Shown piece after piece: positions 17,969-29,601 of a DNA stretch of 64,000 bases. The position numbers and the translations under genes are program-made. The notes below the pieces were generated by a model. The model was not told the origin of the DNA, did no database searches, and saw only the letters and a program-made list of their open reading frames with translations. The stretch's first letter is position 1. Every line of letters begins with the position of its first letter. Source of the DNA: Lactobacillus isalae (GTDB lineage Bacteria; Bacillota; Bacilli; Lactobacillales; Lactobacillaceae); assembly GCF_947539375.1 (NCBI RefSeq), contig NZ_OX443569.1, forward strand, positions 806,001 through 870,000. The letters are read 5' to 3'.

Positions 17969-18892
17969 TTATGCCTCGTCTTTCTTATCTTTTCTTGGGA
18001 AAAATTTTTGATAATCTGCTTGTAAATGTTTCATCGTAACATGCGTATAAATTTGCGTTGTTGATAAGGACTCATGTCCCAATAATTCTTGGACACTCCG
18101 TAGGTCAGCTCCATTATTAAGCATTTCAGTTGCAAAAGAGTGTCTAAGCATATGGGGATGAACCTTTCCACCAACTCCAGCCTTAATGAAGACTTGCTGC
18201 ATAATATATTCAATTCCGCGACCAGTTAACCTTTGCCCGCGATTATTTAAAAATACATAGCCTAAGTCTTTATTTTGATCAAGCAAAGCCGGCCGGGCAG
18301 TATCACGATATTCTTTTAAAGCATCAAATGCATCTTTTCCAAAAGGAACATAGCGATCTTTATTACCCTTCCCATGAACTAAGATAATCTTTAAATCAAA
18401 ATCAATCTGATCTAGCTTCAAAGATGCCATCTCACTTAAACGCATCCCTGTCGCGTAAAAAAGTTCAAACATTGCGCGATTTCTCACTACCAGCTTGTCA
18501 TGTCCGACAAGACTATCAAAGACTTGCCGCATCTCTTTTTCATAAAAGAACTGTGGTAGTCTCTTCTCGCCCAATCTCAAACTAATCGTCTGCATGGGAT
18601 CAATTTCTAATACTTCTCGCTTAACGAGAAAGCGATAAAAAGATCTCAAGCTCGACATCTTACGTGCCTGGGTTGTTCTGGACCTCTTTTGACTAGCTAA
18701 ACTTTGTAAAAAAATTTCGACATCGCGACTTTTAACTTGGCCCCAGCCGCTAAAGCCTCCATTTTCTTTAAAAAATTGCTTAGCTTCATCTAAGTCATTT
18801 AAGTAAGAGCTTACAGTATTTTTACTATAATTGCGTTCATAGTTCAAGTAATCCTGAAATTGTTTGATTAATTTATCATTTTCTTTAGACAT
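17969..18892 (-). CDS. xerC: Tyrosine recombinase XerC
   Basis: 307 residues. N-terminal SAM-like core-binding domain to about 100, then a catalytic domain with Arg151, Lys175, His247-x-x-Arg250, His273 and Tyr282 (IYTHV). With XerD it resolves chromosome dimers at dif during division. It lies 2 bases after trmFO and 4 before hslV. XerC rather than XerD is assigned from this codV-like gene context; a second recombinase with XerD context is at 60376. Confidence 0.93.
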   Translation of the reverse strand: MSKENDKLIKQFQDYLNYERNYSKNTVSSYLNDLDEAKQFFKENGGFSGWGQVKSRDVEIFLQSLASQKRSRTTQARKMSSLRSFYRFLVKREVLEIDPMQTISLRLGEKRLPQFFYEKEMRQVFDSLVGHDKLVVRNRAMFELFYATGMRLSEMASLKLDQIDFDLKIILVHGKGNKDRYVPFGKDAFDALKEYRDTARPALLDQNKDLGYVFLNNRGQRLTGRGIEYIMQQVFIKAGVGGKVHPHMLRHSFATEMLNNGADLRSVQELLGHESLSTTQIYTHVTMKHLQADYQKFFPRKDKKDEA

Positions 18893-18894
18893 TA

Positions 18895-20211
18895 TTAATC
18901 AAGCTTCTTTTCTTCCTTAAATGCTTCAAGATCTTTCAATGCTCGCTTAGAAATTTCCAAGTGTCTTTCTTGCTTATTTCTAACCTTGTAATCTAATTTT
19001 GGTAAAAGAGCATAAGATGCATTCATTGGTTGGAAGTGCTTAGCACTAGTAGTTGTAATATAGTGGGCCATTGAACCTAAGGCTGTTGACTTCGGAAAGA
19101 CTAATGTTTCTTCACCTAAAGCCTCTCTAGCTGCATTAATCCCAGCAACTAACCCAGATCCTGCACTTTCAACATAACCTTCAACGCCAGTCATTTGTCC
19201 AGCAAAAAATAAACCAGGTTGTTTTCTAGCTTCATAGTTTGCATTTAAAACTTCCGGACTAGCAATGTAAGTATTGCGGTGCATCTTGCCGTAGCGTACG
19301 AATTTTGCGTTTTCAAGACCTGGAATCATTGAAAAGACTCTCTTTTGCTCGCCATATTTCAGGTGGGTTTGGAAACCAACGATATTGTACATCGTGCTTG
19401 CTGCATTGTCTTGACGCAATTGCACAACTGCATATGGAGTTTTTCCTGTCTTAGGATCCTCTAAACCAACCGGCTTAAGTGGGCCAAAGAGCATAGTTTT
19501 TTCTCCTCTTTTAGCCATAACTTCAATTGGCATGCAGCCTTCAAAGACATTTTTATCTTCAAAACCATGCAAAGTAGCTGTTTCTGCCCCGACTAAGTTT
19601 TTATAGAAATTATAGAATTCTTCCTTAGTCATTGGGCAGTTTAAGTAAGCAGCTTCACCTTTGTCATAGCGAGATTTTTTATAAACAATGTCACGATCAA
19701 TTGAGCTTGCAGCAACAATTGGCGCAGCCGCATCAAAGAAATGAAGTGAATCAGTGCCACAAAATTCTTTGATTTGCTCAGCCAAAGTATCGGATGTTAA
19801 CGGACCAGTTGCAATAATTGTAATGCCCTCTTTTGGTATCTCAGTAATTTCTTCTTCGTGAACATGCACATTTGGCAAGTCTTTTAAGGTCTGAGTTACT
19901 ACCGAGCTGAACTTATCTCTATCAACTGCTAACGCTCCACCAGCAGGAACTGCTGTCTCATCAGCTGCCTTCATAATTAAAGAATCAAGCTGACGCATCT
20001 CTTCTTTTAATAAACCAACGGCGTTTGAAAGTTGGTTAGATCTCATTGAATTAGTACATACTAATTCCGCAAAATTTGCAGTTTCATGAGCAGGCGTATT
20101 CTTCTTTGGTCGCATTTCATATAAATTTACTTCGATGCCACGTTTAGCTAATTGCCATGCAGCTTCACTTCCTGCAAGACCTCCGCCAATTACGGTTACA
20201 TTCTTTACCAT
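18895..20211 (-). CDS. trmFO: tRNA U54 C5-methyltransferase TrmFO
   Basis: 438 residues. The FAD-binding GxGxxG ([20 protein letters not shown]) is at 7-26, followed by [28 protein letters not shown] and the C-terminal [23 protein letters not shown]. It uses methylenetetrahydrofolate and FADH2 to make ribothymidine at tRNA position 54. It is the first gene of the trmFO-xerC-hslV-hslU transcript, after the topA terminator. Confidence 0.97.
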   Translation of the reverse strand: MVKNVTVIGGGLAGSEAAWQLAKRGIEVNLYEMRPKKNTPAHETANFAELVCTNSMRSNQLSNAVGLLKEEMRQLDSLIMKAADETAVPAGGALAVDRDKFSSVVTQTLKDLPNVHVHEEEITEIPKEGITIIATGPLTSDTLAEQIKEFCGTDSLHFFDAAAPIVAASSIDRDIVYKKSRYDKGEAAYLNCPMTKEEFYNFYKNLVGAETATLHGFEDKNVFEGCMPIEVMAKRGEKTMLFGPLKPVGLEDPKTGKTPYAVVQLRQDNAASTMYNIVGFQTHLKYGEQKRVFSMIPGLENAKFVRYGKMHRNTYIASPEVLNANYEARKQPGLFFAGQMTGVEGYVESAGSGLVAGINAAREALGEETLVFPKSTALGSMAHYITTTSAKHFQPMNASYALLPKLDYKVRNKQERHLEISKRALKDLEAFKEEKKLD

Positions 20212-20249
20212 GTAATCTTTCCTTTCTGCTCGACTCTTTCAAGTCTATA

Positions 20250-20300
20250 TAAAAATGATATCATTAAACCGCTTTCGTTTTAATGATATCATTGATTTTT
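20250..20300 (-). terminator. Terminator after topA
   Basis: Long stem AATGATATCATTAAA paired with its complement, a short GAAA-type loop and T residues beyond on the minus strand. Each arm contains the self-complementary ATGATATCAT. Confidence 0.75.
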
Positions 20301-20308
20301 ATAATAAT

Positions 20309-22390
20309 TTAATTTTCTTCTGGCTCTTCACGATAATCGCCGTTTGGACAAAGAATGACTAAGCCCTTCTTATTCTTCTTTTGAACTAAAAAATGACCAT
20401 CATTTGGACAATTACGACCAATTGGTTGATCCCAAGATACAAAGTCACAATCTGGATAGCGAGAACAACCATAGAACTTACGATTACGCTTAGACTTCTT
20501 TTCGATAACTTCGCCTTTGCCACACTTAGGACAAGTTACGCCGACCTTTTTAACAATTGGCTTAGTATTACGGCAGTCTGGGAAACGTGAGCAGGCATAG
20601 AACTTACCATAGCGGCCCATCTTGATAACCATTGGTGCCCCACAAATATCGCAATTAAAACCAGCTGGTTCATCTTTAATTTGAACCTTTTCAATTTGTT
20701 GATCAGCCTTAGCTAATTCTTTAGAAAATGGCTTGTAGTATTCATCTACTACCTTAATCCAGTTCTTCTTTCCTACTTCAACGCCATCAAGATCGTTTTC
20801 AAGTTGAGCAGTGAAATCAACATTAACAATATCTGGAAAGAATTCCTCAATTAACTTGTCAACAATTTCACCTAACTCAGTTGGTACAATTGATCTACCT
20901 TCAAGTTTTACATAGTAACGTTTTTGAATCGTATCAATTGTTGGCGCATAAGTTGATGGACGACCAACACCGTTTTCTTCAAGTGCTCGAACCAAGCTAG
21001 CTTCAGTATATCTTGCTGGTGGTTGAGTAAAGTGCTGACGATCATCAGTCTTTTTAAGCTTAACCTTATCGCCTTCATTTAATTCAGGCAATTCATTGCT
21101 CTTTTCTTTTTGATTATCGTAAACTTTGGTAAAACCAGCAAACTTAAGTTTTGAACCAGTTGTTCTAAAGGTTACATCATTTTGTTCAATATCAGCTCTT
21201 ACTGTATCGTAAACAGCTGGTGTCATTTGACTGGCAATAAATCTTGACCAAATCAAAGTGTAGAGACGATATTCTTCAGTTGTTAAATATTCTTTGACTG
21301 AAGCTGGCGTTCTGAAAGCTGAAGTTGGACGAATTGCTTCGTGCGCATCTTGAGCATCAGCATCATTTTTAAAATGTTGCGGCTTAATTGCAGCGTAATT
21401 TTCGCCATATTCTTCATGGATGAATTTTGAAGCTTCATGCTTAGCAACATTAGCAATACGCTTAGAATCAGTACGCATATAAGTAATTAAACCGACCGAT
21501 CCTTTACCAAGGTTAACACCTTCATAAAGAGATTGAGCAATTCTCATTGTTCGACGAGTACGATAGCCTAAACGTTTGTTAGCTTCTTGTTGCATAGTGG
21601 AAGTAGTAAATGGAGCTGCAGGCTGACGTCTTCTTTCCTTTTTGACTACCTTTGTAACTTCAAAGTTCTTCCGCTTATCAATGCGTTTTAAAACATCCTG
21701 AACTGCTTCATTATCTGGCAATTCTTGCTTTTTACCTTTAATGCCATAAAAGGCACCCTTGAACTTTTCCTTGCCTTTTTCAAAATCAGCATCAATTGTC
21801 CAATATTCTTCTGGCTTAAAGTTTTTAATTTCGTTTTCGCGATCAATTACTAACTTCAAGGCAATTGACTGAACACGTCCAGCAGACAAGCCTTTCTTAA
21901 CCTTTTGCCACAAAATTGGACTGATTGAATAACCAACCAAACGATCAAGAACACGACGTGCTTGTTGAGCATCAACGATATCCATATCAATTGTTCGTGG
22001 ATTCTTAAAGGCATTTTTAACAGCGTCTTTAGTAATTTCATTAAAGGCAACTCGGTTATGCTCTTTAGGATCTAAGTTCAAAGCATGCGCAACATGCCAA
22101 GCAATAGCTTCTCCTTCACGATCGGGGTCGGAAGCAAGATAAACGTATTTAGCCTTTTTAGCTTCACTTTTTAATTCTTTAATCGTATCGCCTTTTCCAC
22201 GAATGGAAATATATTTTGGTTGATAATCATGGTCTACATCAACTCCCATTTGGGACTTGGGTAAATCACGAATATGACCTTTTGAAGCGATAACATGATA
22301 ATTTCTACCTAAATATTTTTCAATTGTCTTAGCCTTGTGAGGCGATTCGACAATAACTAAATTCTTTTTATTTTTTCGTTTAGTAGGCAT
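20309..22390 (-). CDS. topA: DNA topoisomerase I
   Basis: 693 residues, type IA. The Toprim domain has [18 protein letters not shown] with Glu15 and [13 protein letters not shown] (DPDRE 88-92). The catalytic Tyr304 is in [11 protein letters not shown]. The C-terminus has three zinc-ribbon modules: CDICG...CSRFPDC, CPKCG...CSRYPDC and a reduced third with CPNDG...CPNGD. It relaxes negative supercoils. It lies 65 bases after dprA and is probably co-transcribed with it, a common Firmicute arrangement. Confidence 0.97.
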   Translation of the reverse strand: MPTKRKNKKNLVIVESPHKAKTIEKYLGRNYHVIASKGHIRDLPKSQMGVDVDHDYQPKYISIRGKGDTIKELKSEAKKAKYVYLASDPDREGEAIAWHVAHALNLDPKEHNRVAFNEITKDAVKNAFKNPRTIDMDIVDAQQARRVLDRLVGYSISPILWQKVKKGLSAGRVQSIALKLVIDRENEIKNFKPEEYWTIDADFEKGKEKFKGAFYGIKGKKQELPDNEAVQDVLKRIDKRKNFEVTKVVKKERRRQPAAPFTTSTMQQEANKRLGYRTRRTMRIAQSLYEGVNLGKGSVGLITYMRTDSKRIANVAKHEASKFIHEEYGENYAAIKPQHFKNDADAQDAHEAIRPTSAFRTPASVKEYLTTEEYRLYTLIWSRFIASQMTPAVYDTVRADIEQNDVTFRTTGSKLKFAGFTKVYDNQKEKSNELPELNEGDKVKLKKTDDRQHFTQPPARYTEASLVRALEENGVGRPSTYAPTIDTIQKRYYVKLEGRSIVPTELGEIVDKLIEEFFPDIVNVDFTAQLENDLDGVEVGKKNWIKVVDEYYKPFSKELAKADQQIEKVQIKDEPAGFNCDICGAPMVIKMGRYGKFYACSRFPDCRNTKPIVKKVGVTCPKCGKGEVIEKKSKRNRKFYGCSRYPDCDFVSWDQPIGRNCPNDGHFLVQKKNKKGLVILCPNGDYREEPEEN

Positions 22391-22455
22391 AAAATGCCCC
22401 TTCCTTGCACAATTTCTACCAAATTCTAAAATACCAAAAATTTCACTCTTGTCAA

Positions 22456-23301
22456 CTAAAGTAAGTTTTTAAAGTCAGCATTAACTAGTGGATAAGCACC
22501 TGCTGCAATCAACTCATTAGGCCCTTCAGATAAGGGACTAGAAACAGGGCCAGGAACTGCAAAAATATTTCGATTTTCTTCTAAAGCAATATTTGCAGTT
22601 ATTAAAGAGCCTGATCTTTTTCTGGCTTCAGTGACAATAATATTTTTACTTAATCCCGCAAGGATACGGTTTCGTTCAGGGAATCTATAAGGACGCGGCG
22701 GAGTATCTGGCAAATATTCGCTAATTAATAAGCCATTAGCCACAATTTCTTCTTGCAATTTCCTATTTTCTTGCGGATAGAAATGATTAAGTCCATTCCC
22801 AACCACAGCAATTGTCTTACCATGGTTATTTAACGTTTCTCGATGAGTAATTCCATCAACTCCACGCGCTAACCCACTAGCAATGACAAAATCCTGCTCT
22901 ATTAGCTGCGGAATTAACTGTTTCAAAACAAAGCGGCTATAGCTTGTGGGCTGTCTTGCGCCAACTCTAGTCGTAATTTCTTTTTTAAGCAAGGATAAAT
23001 CTCCCCTAGTAAAAAGAATTGTCGGCGCATTATACATCTCACGGAGTTTGCCTGGATAAATCGAATCAAAGATAGTAACTACATCGCACTGTAATTCGAT
23101 TCTCTCAATCCAAAAATTAAATTTATCATTTTTCATTGCAGCTAATACAAGATTTTTGATATTTGATTTTAATTGTAAACTTTCTATTTTGTCAACTGTT
23201 ATTTCTTCGCTAGCAGTGAAATTTTCTACAATTTTTCCTAAAGTTGTAATTCCGATACCTTTTTGCAACTTTAGTCTCAAACAAAATTCTTTTAAATTCA
23301 T
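22456..23301 (-). CDS. dprA: DNA-processing protein DprA
   Basis: 281 residues. Rossmann-like domain with [14 protein letters not shown], the [31 protein letters not shown] motif, [47 protein letters not shown] and [15 protein letters not shown]. These are the diagnostic DprA blocks. It loads RecA on incoming single-stranded DNA during transformation. The usual C-terminal winged helix is absent or very short. It directly precedes topA. Confidence 0.95.
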   Translation of the reverse strand: MNLKEFCLRLKLQKGIGITTLGKIVENFTASEEITVDKIESLQLKSNIKNLVLAAMKNDKFNFWIERIELQCDVVTIFDSIYPGKLREMYNAPTILFTRGDLSLLKKEITTRVGARQPTSYSRFVLKQLIPQLIEQDFVIASGLARGVDGITHRETLNNHGKTIAVVGNGLNHFYPQENRKLQEEIVANGLLISEYLPDTPPRPYRFPERNRILAGLSKNIIVTEARKRSGSLITANIALEENRNIFAVPGPVSSPLSEGPNELIAAGAYPLVNADFKNLL

Positions 23302-23302
23302 A

Positions 23303-23348
23303 AAATAAAACCTCCACTATCAAGTACGCAAAAGTGAAGGTTTATTTT
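23303..23348 (-). terminator. Terminator after rnhB
   Basis: Stem AAACCT-CACT with AGTG-AGGTTT, followed by TTATTTT on the minus strand, placed between rnhB and dprA. Confidence 0.7.
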
Positions 23349-23352
23349 TTAT

Positions 23353-24105
23353 TTATTTTTCGTATTCGCTAACTGGAGCAAAAGATCGACGGTGAATTGG
23401 GGTTGGACCATACTTTTTCAAAGCTTCCATGTGTTCGCGCGTTCCGTATCCTGCATTATGTTTAAAGTCATATTCTGGGTAAACTTCACCATAAGCATCC
23501 ATTAAATTATCACGAAACACCTTGGCTACGATACTAGCAGCGGCAATTGAATTAGACTTAGCATCCCCATGAATTAATTTAACTTGCGGAATATTTAAAG
23601 GCACATTCATCGCATCAACTAATAAAGCATCTGGCTTAACTTTTAAGCCTTGAACTGCATGCGCCATTGCCACGCGATCTGCTTCATAAATATTGATTCT
23701 ATCGATCACGTCATTATTAGCTAATCCGACGCTAACGCTGACAGCTTTTTCTAATATTTTTGGAAAAAGTGCCTGTCTTTTCTTAGGAGAAAGTTTCTTT
23801 GAGTCATTAACATCAATTAAATCAAAATCGTGTGGCAAAATAACTGCCGCAGTAACTACAGGACCAGCTAGTGGTCCTCTGCCTACTTCATCTACTCCAG
23901 CGACAAGCTGATTTTTTTGCCAAAATTCCTGTTCATAAGAAAAACGATTTTGAAACTGAGCACGAGCTTGTGCAAGCTTAGCCTGTCTTTTTTCGTAGCT
24001 AATTAAGAGCTTTTGGACGCCTTTTCTTTCGTCAGCTTTTAATTCATCTAGTTGTTTGTCACTTACTTCTCCTTGAAGTAAGTTTTTTATTTCAGTAATG
24101 GTCAT
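23353..24105 (-). CDS. rnhB: Ribonuclease HII
   Basis: 250 residues. Catalytic carboxylates Asp72-Glu73 ([17 protein letters not shown]) and Asp164 (LLVDAMN), with the downstream [27 protein letters not shown] block. The N-terminal 65 residues are a Lys/Gln-rich helical extension typical of lactobacillar RNase HII. It removes ribonucleotides and RNA from DNA. The ATG overlaps the rbgA stop by 4 bases, showing translational coupling. Confidence 0.96.
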   Translation of the reverse strand: MTITEIKNLLQGEVSDKQLDELKADERKGVQKLLISYEKRQAKLAQARAQFQNRFSYEQEFWQKNQLVAGVDEVGRGPLAGPVVTAAVILPHDFDLIDVNDSKKLSPKKRQALFPKILEKAVSVSVGLANNDVIDRINIYEADRVAMAHAVQGLKVKPDALLVDAMNVPLNIPQVKLIHGDAKSNSIAAASIVAKVFRDNLMDAYGEVYPEYDFKHNAGYGTREHMEALKKYGPTPIHRRSFAPVSEYEK

Positions 24106-24941
24106 CGAAGATCAAACGTAATCCTTCCCAGTTTTCCTTTACGTAAGCGTTGAAGCATAAAGAGTGAAAACTTGTCGTAGTCATCTCTCATACCATATTT
24201 ATTAGTCATAGCTAACAATAAGTCTGGATTAGACATATTTTCAAGTTCTTCACTACTTGCTTGCGCAAATTTAGCCAGATCTTTTTCATAATTTTGCTTC
24301 AAAAATTCAATTACAAATAAGGCTACATCATCTGGATGAAAAATATCAGCCTTAATTGCTCCACAGGCAGCAAGCTTATAACCTACTTCTTGATCGGAAA
24401 ACTTTGGCCATAAAATTCCTGGCGTGTCTAATATTTGAACATTTGTCTTGGTCTTTAACCAACTTTGACCACGAGTGACGCCTGGCTTATCACCAACAAT
24501 TGCGGCATTTCTCCCAACCATTCGATTAATGATTGTTGATTTTCCGCAGTTTGGAATACCAGCAATAGCTACTCGAATCATTGGGTTTGATGCACCCTTA
24601 GCAATTAACTTATCGGTCTTTTCCTTGCCAGCTAACTTAATAATCTTAAATAGACTAGTCATATTCGTATTATGCTGAGCATCCATCGAGATTACAAAAT
24701 TACCCTCGTCTTGATAATAACGAGTCCATTTTTTAGTCTGAATTGGATCGGCTAGATCAGACTTATTCAAAATAATAATATGAGGTTTCTTCTTCGTTAA
24801 TTGTCCAATCATTGGATTACGAGAAGAAACTGGTAAACGTGCATCTAACACTTCAATTAAAACATCAATTAAGTCTAAATTATCTTCAAGTTGATTTTTA
24901 GCCTTATTCATATGTCCTGGATACCATTGAATAGTTGCCAT
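24102..24941 (-). CDS. rbgA: Ribosome biogenesis GTPase RbgA (YlqF)
   Basis: 279 residues, circularly permuted GTPase. G4 NKSD (59-62) precedes G1 GIPNCGKST (128-136), then G2 around GVTRGQSW and G3 DTPG (172-175). N-terminal [10 protein letters not shown] is typical. It is required for late 50S subunit assembly. It lies 2 bases after the protease gene and overlaps rnhB. Confidence 0.95.
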   Translation of the reverse strand: MATIQWYPGHMNKAKNQLEDNLDLIDVLIEVLDARLPVSSRNPMIGQLTKKKPHIIILNKSDLADPIQTKKWTRYYQDEGNFVISMDAQHNTNMTSLFKIIKLAGKEKTDKLIAKGASNPMIRVAIAGIPNCGKSTIINRMVGRNAAIVGDKPGVTRGQSWLKTKTNVQILDTPGILWPKFSDQEVGYKLAACGAIKADIFHPDDVALFVIEFLKQNYEKDLAKFAQASSEELENMSNPDLLLAMTNKYGMRDDYDKFSLFMLQRLRKGKLGRITFDLR

Positions 24942-24943
24942 TT

Positions 24944-26395
24944 TTAGTCCTCCATATCCTTTAGATTTAAACTCAATGCTTTCTTTAAAGCAGGATTGTC
25001 ATCTTGCAATTTTTGAGCAACTGCTAAATAAAGTTGAGCTTGTACTTGCCCATTTACTATACCATCAGCTGTCAAGCCGTGAGACTTTTGGAACTCAATT
25101 ACTGCATTCTTTGTTTCATCATCGAATACACCAGTAACATGCTTTGGCATATACCCCAGAGCAGTCAAATACTGCTGCAATGTAGCTACATCAACGCCAG
25201 TCATATCTTTCTTCAAAATACTCATACTTTGGAATTGCGGCAATTTCGCCAAAGAAGATTCTGGAACTGGATACGTTGGTTTTATACCTTTTTGGTTAAT
25301 CCAAGTACCATTTGGAGTAAGCCATTTGGCAACTGTATACTTATACTCTGAATCTTCAGTTTGACCAACTTGTTGCACTGTTCCCTTACCGTAACTTGTT
25401 TGTCCCACTGAAACTGCACGATGGTTTTGAACTAGAGCAGCTGTAAAAATCTCGCTTGCACTTGCAGTATTTGCGTTAATTAAGATAATTGGTTTTAGGG
25501 ATGTATGGAAACCACCAGAAAGTTTTTTATCAGAACGAATCACTTCTTTTTGAGTGCGATCCTTATACTGCATAATAACCTTGTTGTTTGGCAAGAAATA
25601 AGATGCTGACTTCAAAGCCGCATTCATCTCGCCGCCTGGATTATCCTGCAAGTCAATAATTAACTTAGGGTACTTCTTAGTATCGATTGACTTTAAAGCA
25701 GTCTTCAAATCTTTAGCAGTATTTACATCAAACTGCGTAATTGTAATAATTGTCGCATTATCTTCTGTTCGCTTTGTTAAGCTAGATTGAGAAATTTTAG
25801 CCCGCGTTAAAGTAACATTAAAGGTTGAATTAGCACGCTTAAGTTTCAATGTCACCTTTGTTCCAATTTTTCCTCTAACTAAAGAAGCGACTTTAGCAAA
25901 TTGAGCTGCACTAACTTTTTTATTGTCAACGGCCACAATTTCATCGCCGGGCTTAATAGTACTTTTTGAAGCTGGAGAATTAGCAACAATCGAGTCCACA
26001 ACAACTTTATTATTGCGTACTGCCATCTGAATACCAACTCCACCAAAACTTGAACCTTCTAAGATATTATTAACCTGTTCTTGATTTACTCCACTTAAGC
26101 CTTCTGAAAAAGGATCATTAAGACTATTAAGCATCCCACTAATTGCCCCTTGGCGCAATGTTTGCGGTGAAACTTTTTTATAATATGAACCTTGTAATTG
26201 CTCATACACTTTTTCAACTTGATAAAAAGGCGACTTTAATTCCTTAACTTCCATTAATCCAAAGGTCAAACCTGCACCAATTGCCGCACCAGCTATACCG
26301 GTTAACAAAAATTGAGCATATTTGGGAAGATGCTTCTTTTTACGCTTTGAAGTTTCTTTATTTTGATGAGAATTATTGGGTTCTACTTCTGCCAT
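24944..26395 (-). CDS. S41-family C-terminal processing peptidase with peptidoglycan-binding domain
   Basis: 483 residues. One membrane helix (about 27-48) after a Lys-rich N-terminus, so the bulk is outside the cell. A PDZ domain is at about 105-190 (GGVGIQMAV...[12 protein letters not shown]). The S41 protease domain follows, with catalytic Ser in [11 protein letters not shown] and Lys in [12 protein letters not shown]. Residues 400-460 form a PG_binding_1 domain ([27 protein letters not shown]). This is the CtpA/CtpB family of signalling or quality-control proteases; the substrate is unknown. It lies 7 bases after yozE. Confidence 0.9.
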   Translation of the reverse strand: MAEVEPNNSHQNKETSKRKKKHLPKYAQFLLTGIAGAAIGAGLTFGLMEVKELKSPFYQVEKVYEQLQGSYYKKVSPQTLRQGAISGMLNSLNDPFSEGLSGVNQEQVNNILEGSSFGGVGIQMAVRNNKVVVDSIVANSPASKSTIKPGDEIVAVDNKKVSAAQFAKVASLVRGKIGTKVTLKLKRANSTFNVTLTRAKISQSSLTKRTEDNATIITITQFDVNTAKDLKTALKSIDTKKYPKLIIDLQDNPGGEMNAALKSASYFLPNNKVIMQYKDRTQKEVIRSDKKLSGGFHTSLKPIILINANTASASEIFTAALVQNHRAVSVGQTSYGKGTVQQVGQTEDSEYKYTVAKWLTPNGTWINQKGIKPTYPVPESSLAKLPQFQSMSILKKDMTGVDVATLQQYLTALGYMPKHVTGVFDDETKNAVIEFQKSHGLTADGIVNGQVQAQLYLAVAQKLQDDNPALKKALSLNLKDMED

Positions 26396-26402
26396 ATTAG
26401 CC

Positions 26403-26630
26403 TCAGTTCATATTGTCTAAATATAATTGATATGCCTTGTCAAAAACACTCATGCTTGGCAAATAGCCAGCATTTAGTTCTAAATATTCTGATAGCTTTT
26501 CATAATTTTCTTCTTGTTTTGGAAAAGAACTATCATGTTGCGCATTATTAGCAAATTGAGCAATATCATCTACGGATCCTGGATCTCTTTGCGTCATCAA
26601 AAAGCGATAAAAACTTTCACGATAGGCCAT
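26403..26630 (-). CDS. YozE/DUF1250 family small protein
   Basis: 75 residues: [12 protein letters not shown] near the start, then [34 protein letters not shown], the YozE SAM-like pattern found across Firmicutes. A small soluble helical protein with no established function. It overlaps the degV stop by 1 base and lies 7 bases before the protease gene, so it belongs to the degV-yozE-ctp-rbgA-rnhB transcript. Confidence 0.9.
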   Translation of the reverse strand: MAYRESFYRFLMTQRDPGSVDDIAQFANNAQHDSSFPKQEENYEKLSEYLELNAGYLPSMSVFDKAYQLYLDNMN

Positions 26631-27487
26631 TAGTATTCCTCCATTGTATAGAAGACTGCATATGCACCGCTACCTGCGTGAGTTGCAATAATTGGACTGG
26701 TCACACGGGCCAAGACCTTAATATCTGGATTGATTTCTTTGATCTTTTCAGTCCAAACCTTCATATCTTCAGGAGTATCGACATAAGAAATTGCTACTTC
26801 TTTAATCTCATGCTTGTGTTCTTCGATGTCCTTCAAAATATGCTTGTCGCAGTTTCTAGAAAATTTCTTACCGCGTCCCTTTTTCGCAACCTTTAAATTA
26901 CCACCAGGCATCTGCAATTCAATTCTAATATTTAATAAGGTAGCAATCTTACCAGCAAGTGGCCCCAGACGACCACCCTTTATTAAATTATCAAGATTTA
27001 CAACCATCATATAAAGCTTTTGCTTTTCCTTAAGTTTTTCAACATGGTCAACAATTTCTTCAAGGCTCTTGCCCTCTTGAGCGTCCTTAGCTGCAGCTAA
27101 TACTTGATATGCCTCTGCTCGATCAGTTAATTCAGAATCAATGAAAGTTACTTCTTTACTCTTACCAATCAAGTCAGCAGCTTGTCTTGCAGCTTCAATC
27201 GTTCCACTTAAAGAGCGGGCAAGAAAAATACCTACAACTTGACTACCATCAGCAGTTAAGTCTTTGAATACTTTTTCAAAAATTCCGATTGATGGTTGAC
27301 TGGTCTTAGGTAATTCTTTTGATTCATCCATCTTTTTCACAAATTCTTCGCGGCTAATGTCGACGCCATCTGTGTAAGTCTGACCATCAATGGTAATGGT
27401 TAATGGAACCACAGTAATGTCATATTTATCAATTTCTTCAGGAGTTAATTGAACTGAGGAATCAGTTACTACTTTAATCTTAGCCAT
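26630..27487 (-). CDS. DegV family fatty-acid-binding protein
   Basis: 285 residues. [15 protein letters not shown] at the N-terminus, [26 protein letters not shown] and [18 protein letters not shown] are DegV blocks. The family binds a fatty acid between two domains. FakB members present it to the kinase FakA for incorporation into phospholipid. Whether this copy is a FakB is inference. It is the first gene of a five-gene minus-strand unit. Confidence 0.9.
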   Translation of the reverse strand: MAKIKVVTDSSVQLTPEEIDKYDITVVPLTITIDGQTYTDGVDISREEFVKKMDESKELPKTSQPSIGIFEKVFKDLTADGSQVVGIFLARSLSGTIEAARQAADLIGKSKEVTFIDSELTDRAEAYQVLAAAKDAQEGKSLEEIVDHVEKLKEKQKLYMMVVNLDNLIKGGRLGPLAGKIATLLNIRIELQMPGGNLKVAKKGRGKKFSRNCDKHILKDIEEHKHEIKEVAISYVDTPEDMKVWTEKIKEINPDIKVLARVTSPIIATHAGSGAYAVFYTMEEY

Positions 27488-27627
27488 TCTAGCTCCTATC
27501 CCCTATTCTTCTTTAATTATTATTCTATGTTAGAATTTATTAAGTACAATCTCAAGTATATCAAAAATATAAAAATGAGTTAAAATTTATTAAATAGATT
27601 ATAAAGTATATAAGGCGGAATCAATGA

Positions 27628-28293
27628 ATGTCTTTTAAACAATTGTGGCAAGAGCCAAAAGATCGCTCAAAAACATACAACATTTTAAATAATATTTTTA
27701 GTGCAATTACTCACGGCATTGGCTTTGGCCTAGCAATCGCTGGCTTAGTCGTTTTAATCGTTAAAGCTGCTCGCACGGGAAGCGCCTTAAGAGTAACAGC
27801 ATTTACGCTCTACGGCTCTAGTTTGATTATTCTATATCTTTTTTCAACGCTCTACCATAGTTTGATTTTTACAAGAGCTAGAAGAGTTTTTCAGGTATTT
27901 GATCATTCCTCGATTTTTATTTTAATTACTGGAACTTATACACCCTATACTTTGGTTGCAATTGGCGGGGCCAAAGGTTGGATAATGTTTGGAATTATCT
28001 TAGCTTTAGCAATTTTCGGCATCTTGTTTTACATCTTTAATCAAGGAAAGCATATTGTTTTAGATACGATTCTGTATGTATTAATGGGATGGATCGTAAT
28101 TATTGCTTCTAGCACTCTTTATCCAGTTCTGGGACCAACTGGTTTTTGGCTCTTAGTTTGGGGCGGGATCGCCTATACAGTTGGCGCCATCTTATTCTCA
28201 ATGCGCGGAGTTCCTTACATTCATGTAATTTGGCACATGTTTGTTTTATTGGGTTCGATCTTGATGTATTTTTCAATTTTACTTTACGTTTAA
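27628..28293 (+). CDS. trhA: Hemolysin III / TrhA family membrane protein
   Basis: 221 residues with seven predicted helices. The conserved ITHGIGFGLAIAG, STLYHS, FDHSSIFILITGTYTPY and HVIWHMFVLLGS carry the Ser/His/Asp metal-site residues of the hemolysin III (PAQR-related) family. Bacillus members affect membrane fluidity; haemolysis is mostly a name. The ATG at 27628 lies behind AAGGCGG. Monocistronic, ending in a terminator shared with the converging cca gene. Confidence 0.9.
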   Translation: MSFKQLWQEPKDRSKTYNILNNIFSAITHGIGFGLAIAGLVVLIVKAARTGSALRVTAFTLYGSSLIILYLFSTLYHSLIFTRARRVFQVFDHSSIFILITGTYTPYTLVAIGGAKGWIMFGIILALAIFGILFYIFNQGKHIVLDTILYVLMGWIVIIASSTLYPVLGPTGFWLLVWGGIAYTVGAILFSMRGVPYIHVIWHMFVLLGSILMYFSILLYV

Positions 28294-28335
28294 AAAAGGC
28301 AAGTAGTGATTTTATCTCACTACTCGCCTTTTTTG
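28292..28335. terminator. Bidirectional terminator between trhA and cca
   Basis: AAAAAAGGC-AGTAGTGA pairs with TCACTACT-GCCTTTTTT (one mismatch) around a 7-base loop. A/T runs on both sides serve both converging genes. Confidence 0.85.
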
Positions 28336-28345
28336 TTAGCTATTA

Positions 28346-29542
28346 TTAATTATTTAAAGAAAGAAATTCGGTAATTGCCGCTTGGTTATTACTAATCATT
28401 CCTTCAAGAACTGCTTTTTTAATTTCTTCTAATAAAAGTCCAACTCTAGGTCCAGCTGGAATTCCATTTTTTAATAAAAAGTGTCCATCAACTACTAGGT
28501 CATGATTATTCTTAATTGGAAGAGCTTCATAGCGGTCTACTAAAGCACTACCATTAATTGGCTGTCCTAAAATATGAGCTAGGTCAATAGTCGAAACAAT
28601 AGTTTCTAAGCCTGCTTTGAACAAGTCGTAATTATTTGGAGCACGTGAACTAATTAAGTCAAAGAATGCCACGATGTCAGCAACTTCTCGCTCCATTGCA
28701 TTAGAGTTTTTCCACATTCTCATGAAATGAGGGATCTTCTCATTTGGCAATTTTAGTAAAATAATCATTAAAGCCCATAGATTAGCTTCATTAGTAGGAC
28801 TAAAATTAAGTTGAGGATAGAGAGACAAGTTCTCTTTTTTACCTTTAAAACCTGGAACCTCTTCTGATAAACCAGTATCTAAGAACACCTGGAAGGCCTT
28901 TTGACTACCAGGTGCAATTCCCATCTTTACAAATTCATCACGAATACGTTCAACAGAAATCTTGCTAAGCAATTCATGGTTGTCACTAATTGCTTGTTCA
29001 GTTTCTGGCTCAAGTGTAAATTGCAACTGACTCATAAAGCGAACTGCACGCATCATTCTTAAAGCATCTTCATGAAAACGATTTTCGGCCTTACCAACTG
29101 CGCGAATAAGATGCTTTTCTAAGTCGCCTAAGCCATCAAAGTGGTCAATGATATTACCATCAACGTCCATTGCCAAAGCGTTAATTGTGAAGTCTCTTCT
29201 CTTCAAATCTTCTGACAGATTTTGTACAAAGGTCACATGATCGGGTCTGCGGAAGTCTTGGTAACCAGATTCAGTCCTGAAAGTTGTAATTTCATAGCTT
29301 TCATCATTATACAGAACTGTCACAGTCCCATGCTTGATTCCTGTATCAATTGTCTTTTTAAAAATTTGTTTAACTTCTGCTGGATAAGCACTTGTTGCAA
29401 TGTCAACATCATGAATATGACGCTTCAAGAGCAAGTCTCTAACACTTCCTCCGACAAAATAAGCTTCATATCCCGCTTCATTAATTTGTTTCAAAACTGG
29501 AAGCGCAGCGGTAAAAACTTCCGGTAAATTAGTGATTTTCAT
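28346..29542 (-). CDS. cca: CCA-adding tRNA nucleotidyltransferase
   Basis: 398 residues, class [14 protein letters not shown] (GGSVRD 31-36), catalytic DVD (45-47), [19 protein letters not shown] and the RFMSQLQF region. It adds or repairs the 3'-CCA end of tRNAs. Start ATG at 29542. The YitT gene begins 59 bases away in the opposite direction. Confidence 0.96.
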   Translation of the reverse strand: MKITNLPEVFTAALPVLKQINEAGYEAYFVGGSVRDLLLKRHIHDVDIATSAYPAEVKQIFKKTIDTGIKHGTVTVLYNDESYEITTFRTESGYQDFRRPDHVTFVQNLSEDLKRRDFTINALAMDVDGNIIDHFDGLGDLEKHLIRAVGKAENRFHEDALRMMRAVRFMSQLQFTLEPETEQAISDNHELLSKISVERIRDEFVKMGIAPGSQKAFQVFLDTGLSEEVPGFKGKKENLSLYPQLNFSPTNEANLWALMIILLKLPNEKIPHFMRMWKNSNAMEREVADIVAFFDLISSRAPNNYDLFKAGLETIVSTIDLAHILGQPINGSALVDRYEALPIKNNHDLVVDGHFLLKNGIPAGPRVGLLLEEIKKAVLEGMISNNQAAITEFLSLNN

Positions 29543-29601
29543 ATATTCCCTATTCCCCTTAATTATTTCTTCGTTTGCAATATAAGAAAGAAGGAAGTAA
29601 C

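Noticed and set aside
22456-23301. dprA and LytTR as evidence for a competence locus here
   Set aside because: dprA lies beside topA in most Firmicutes regardless of competence; no com genes or promoter link were seen.
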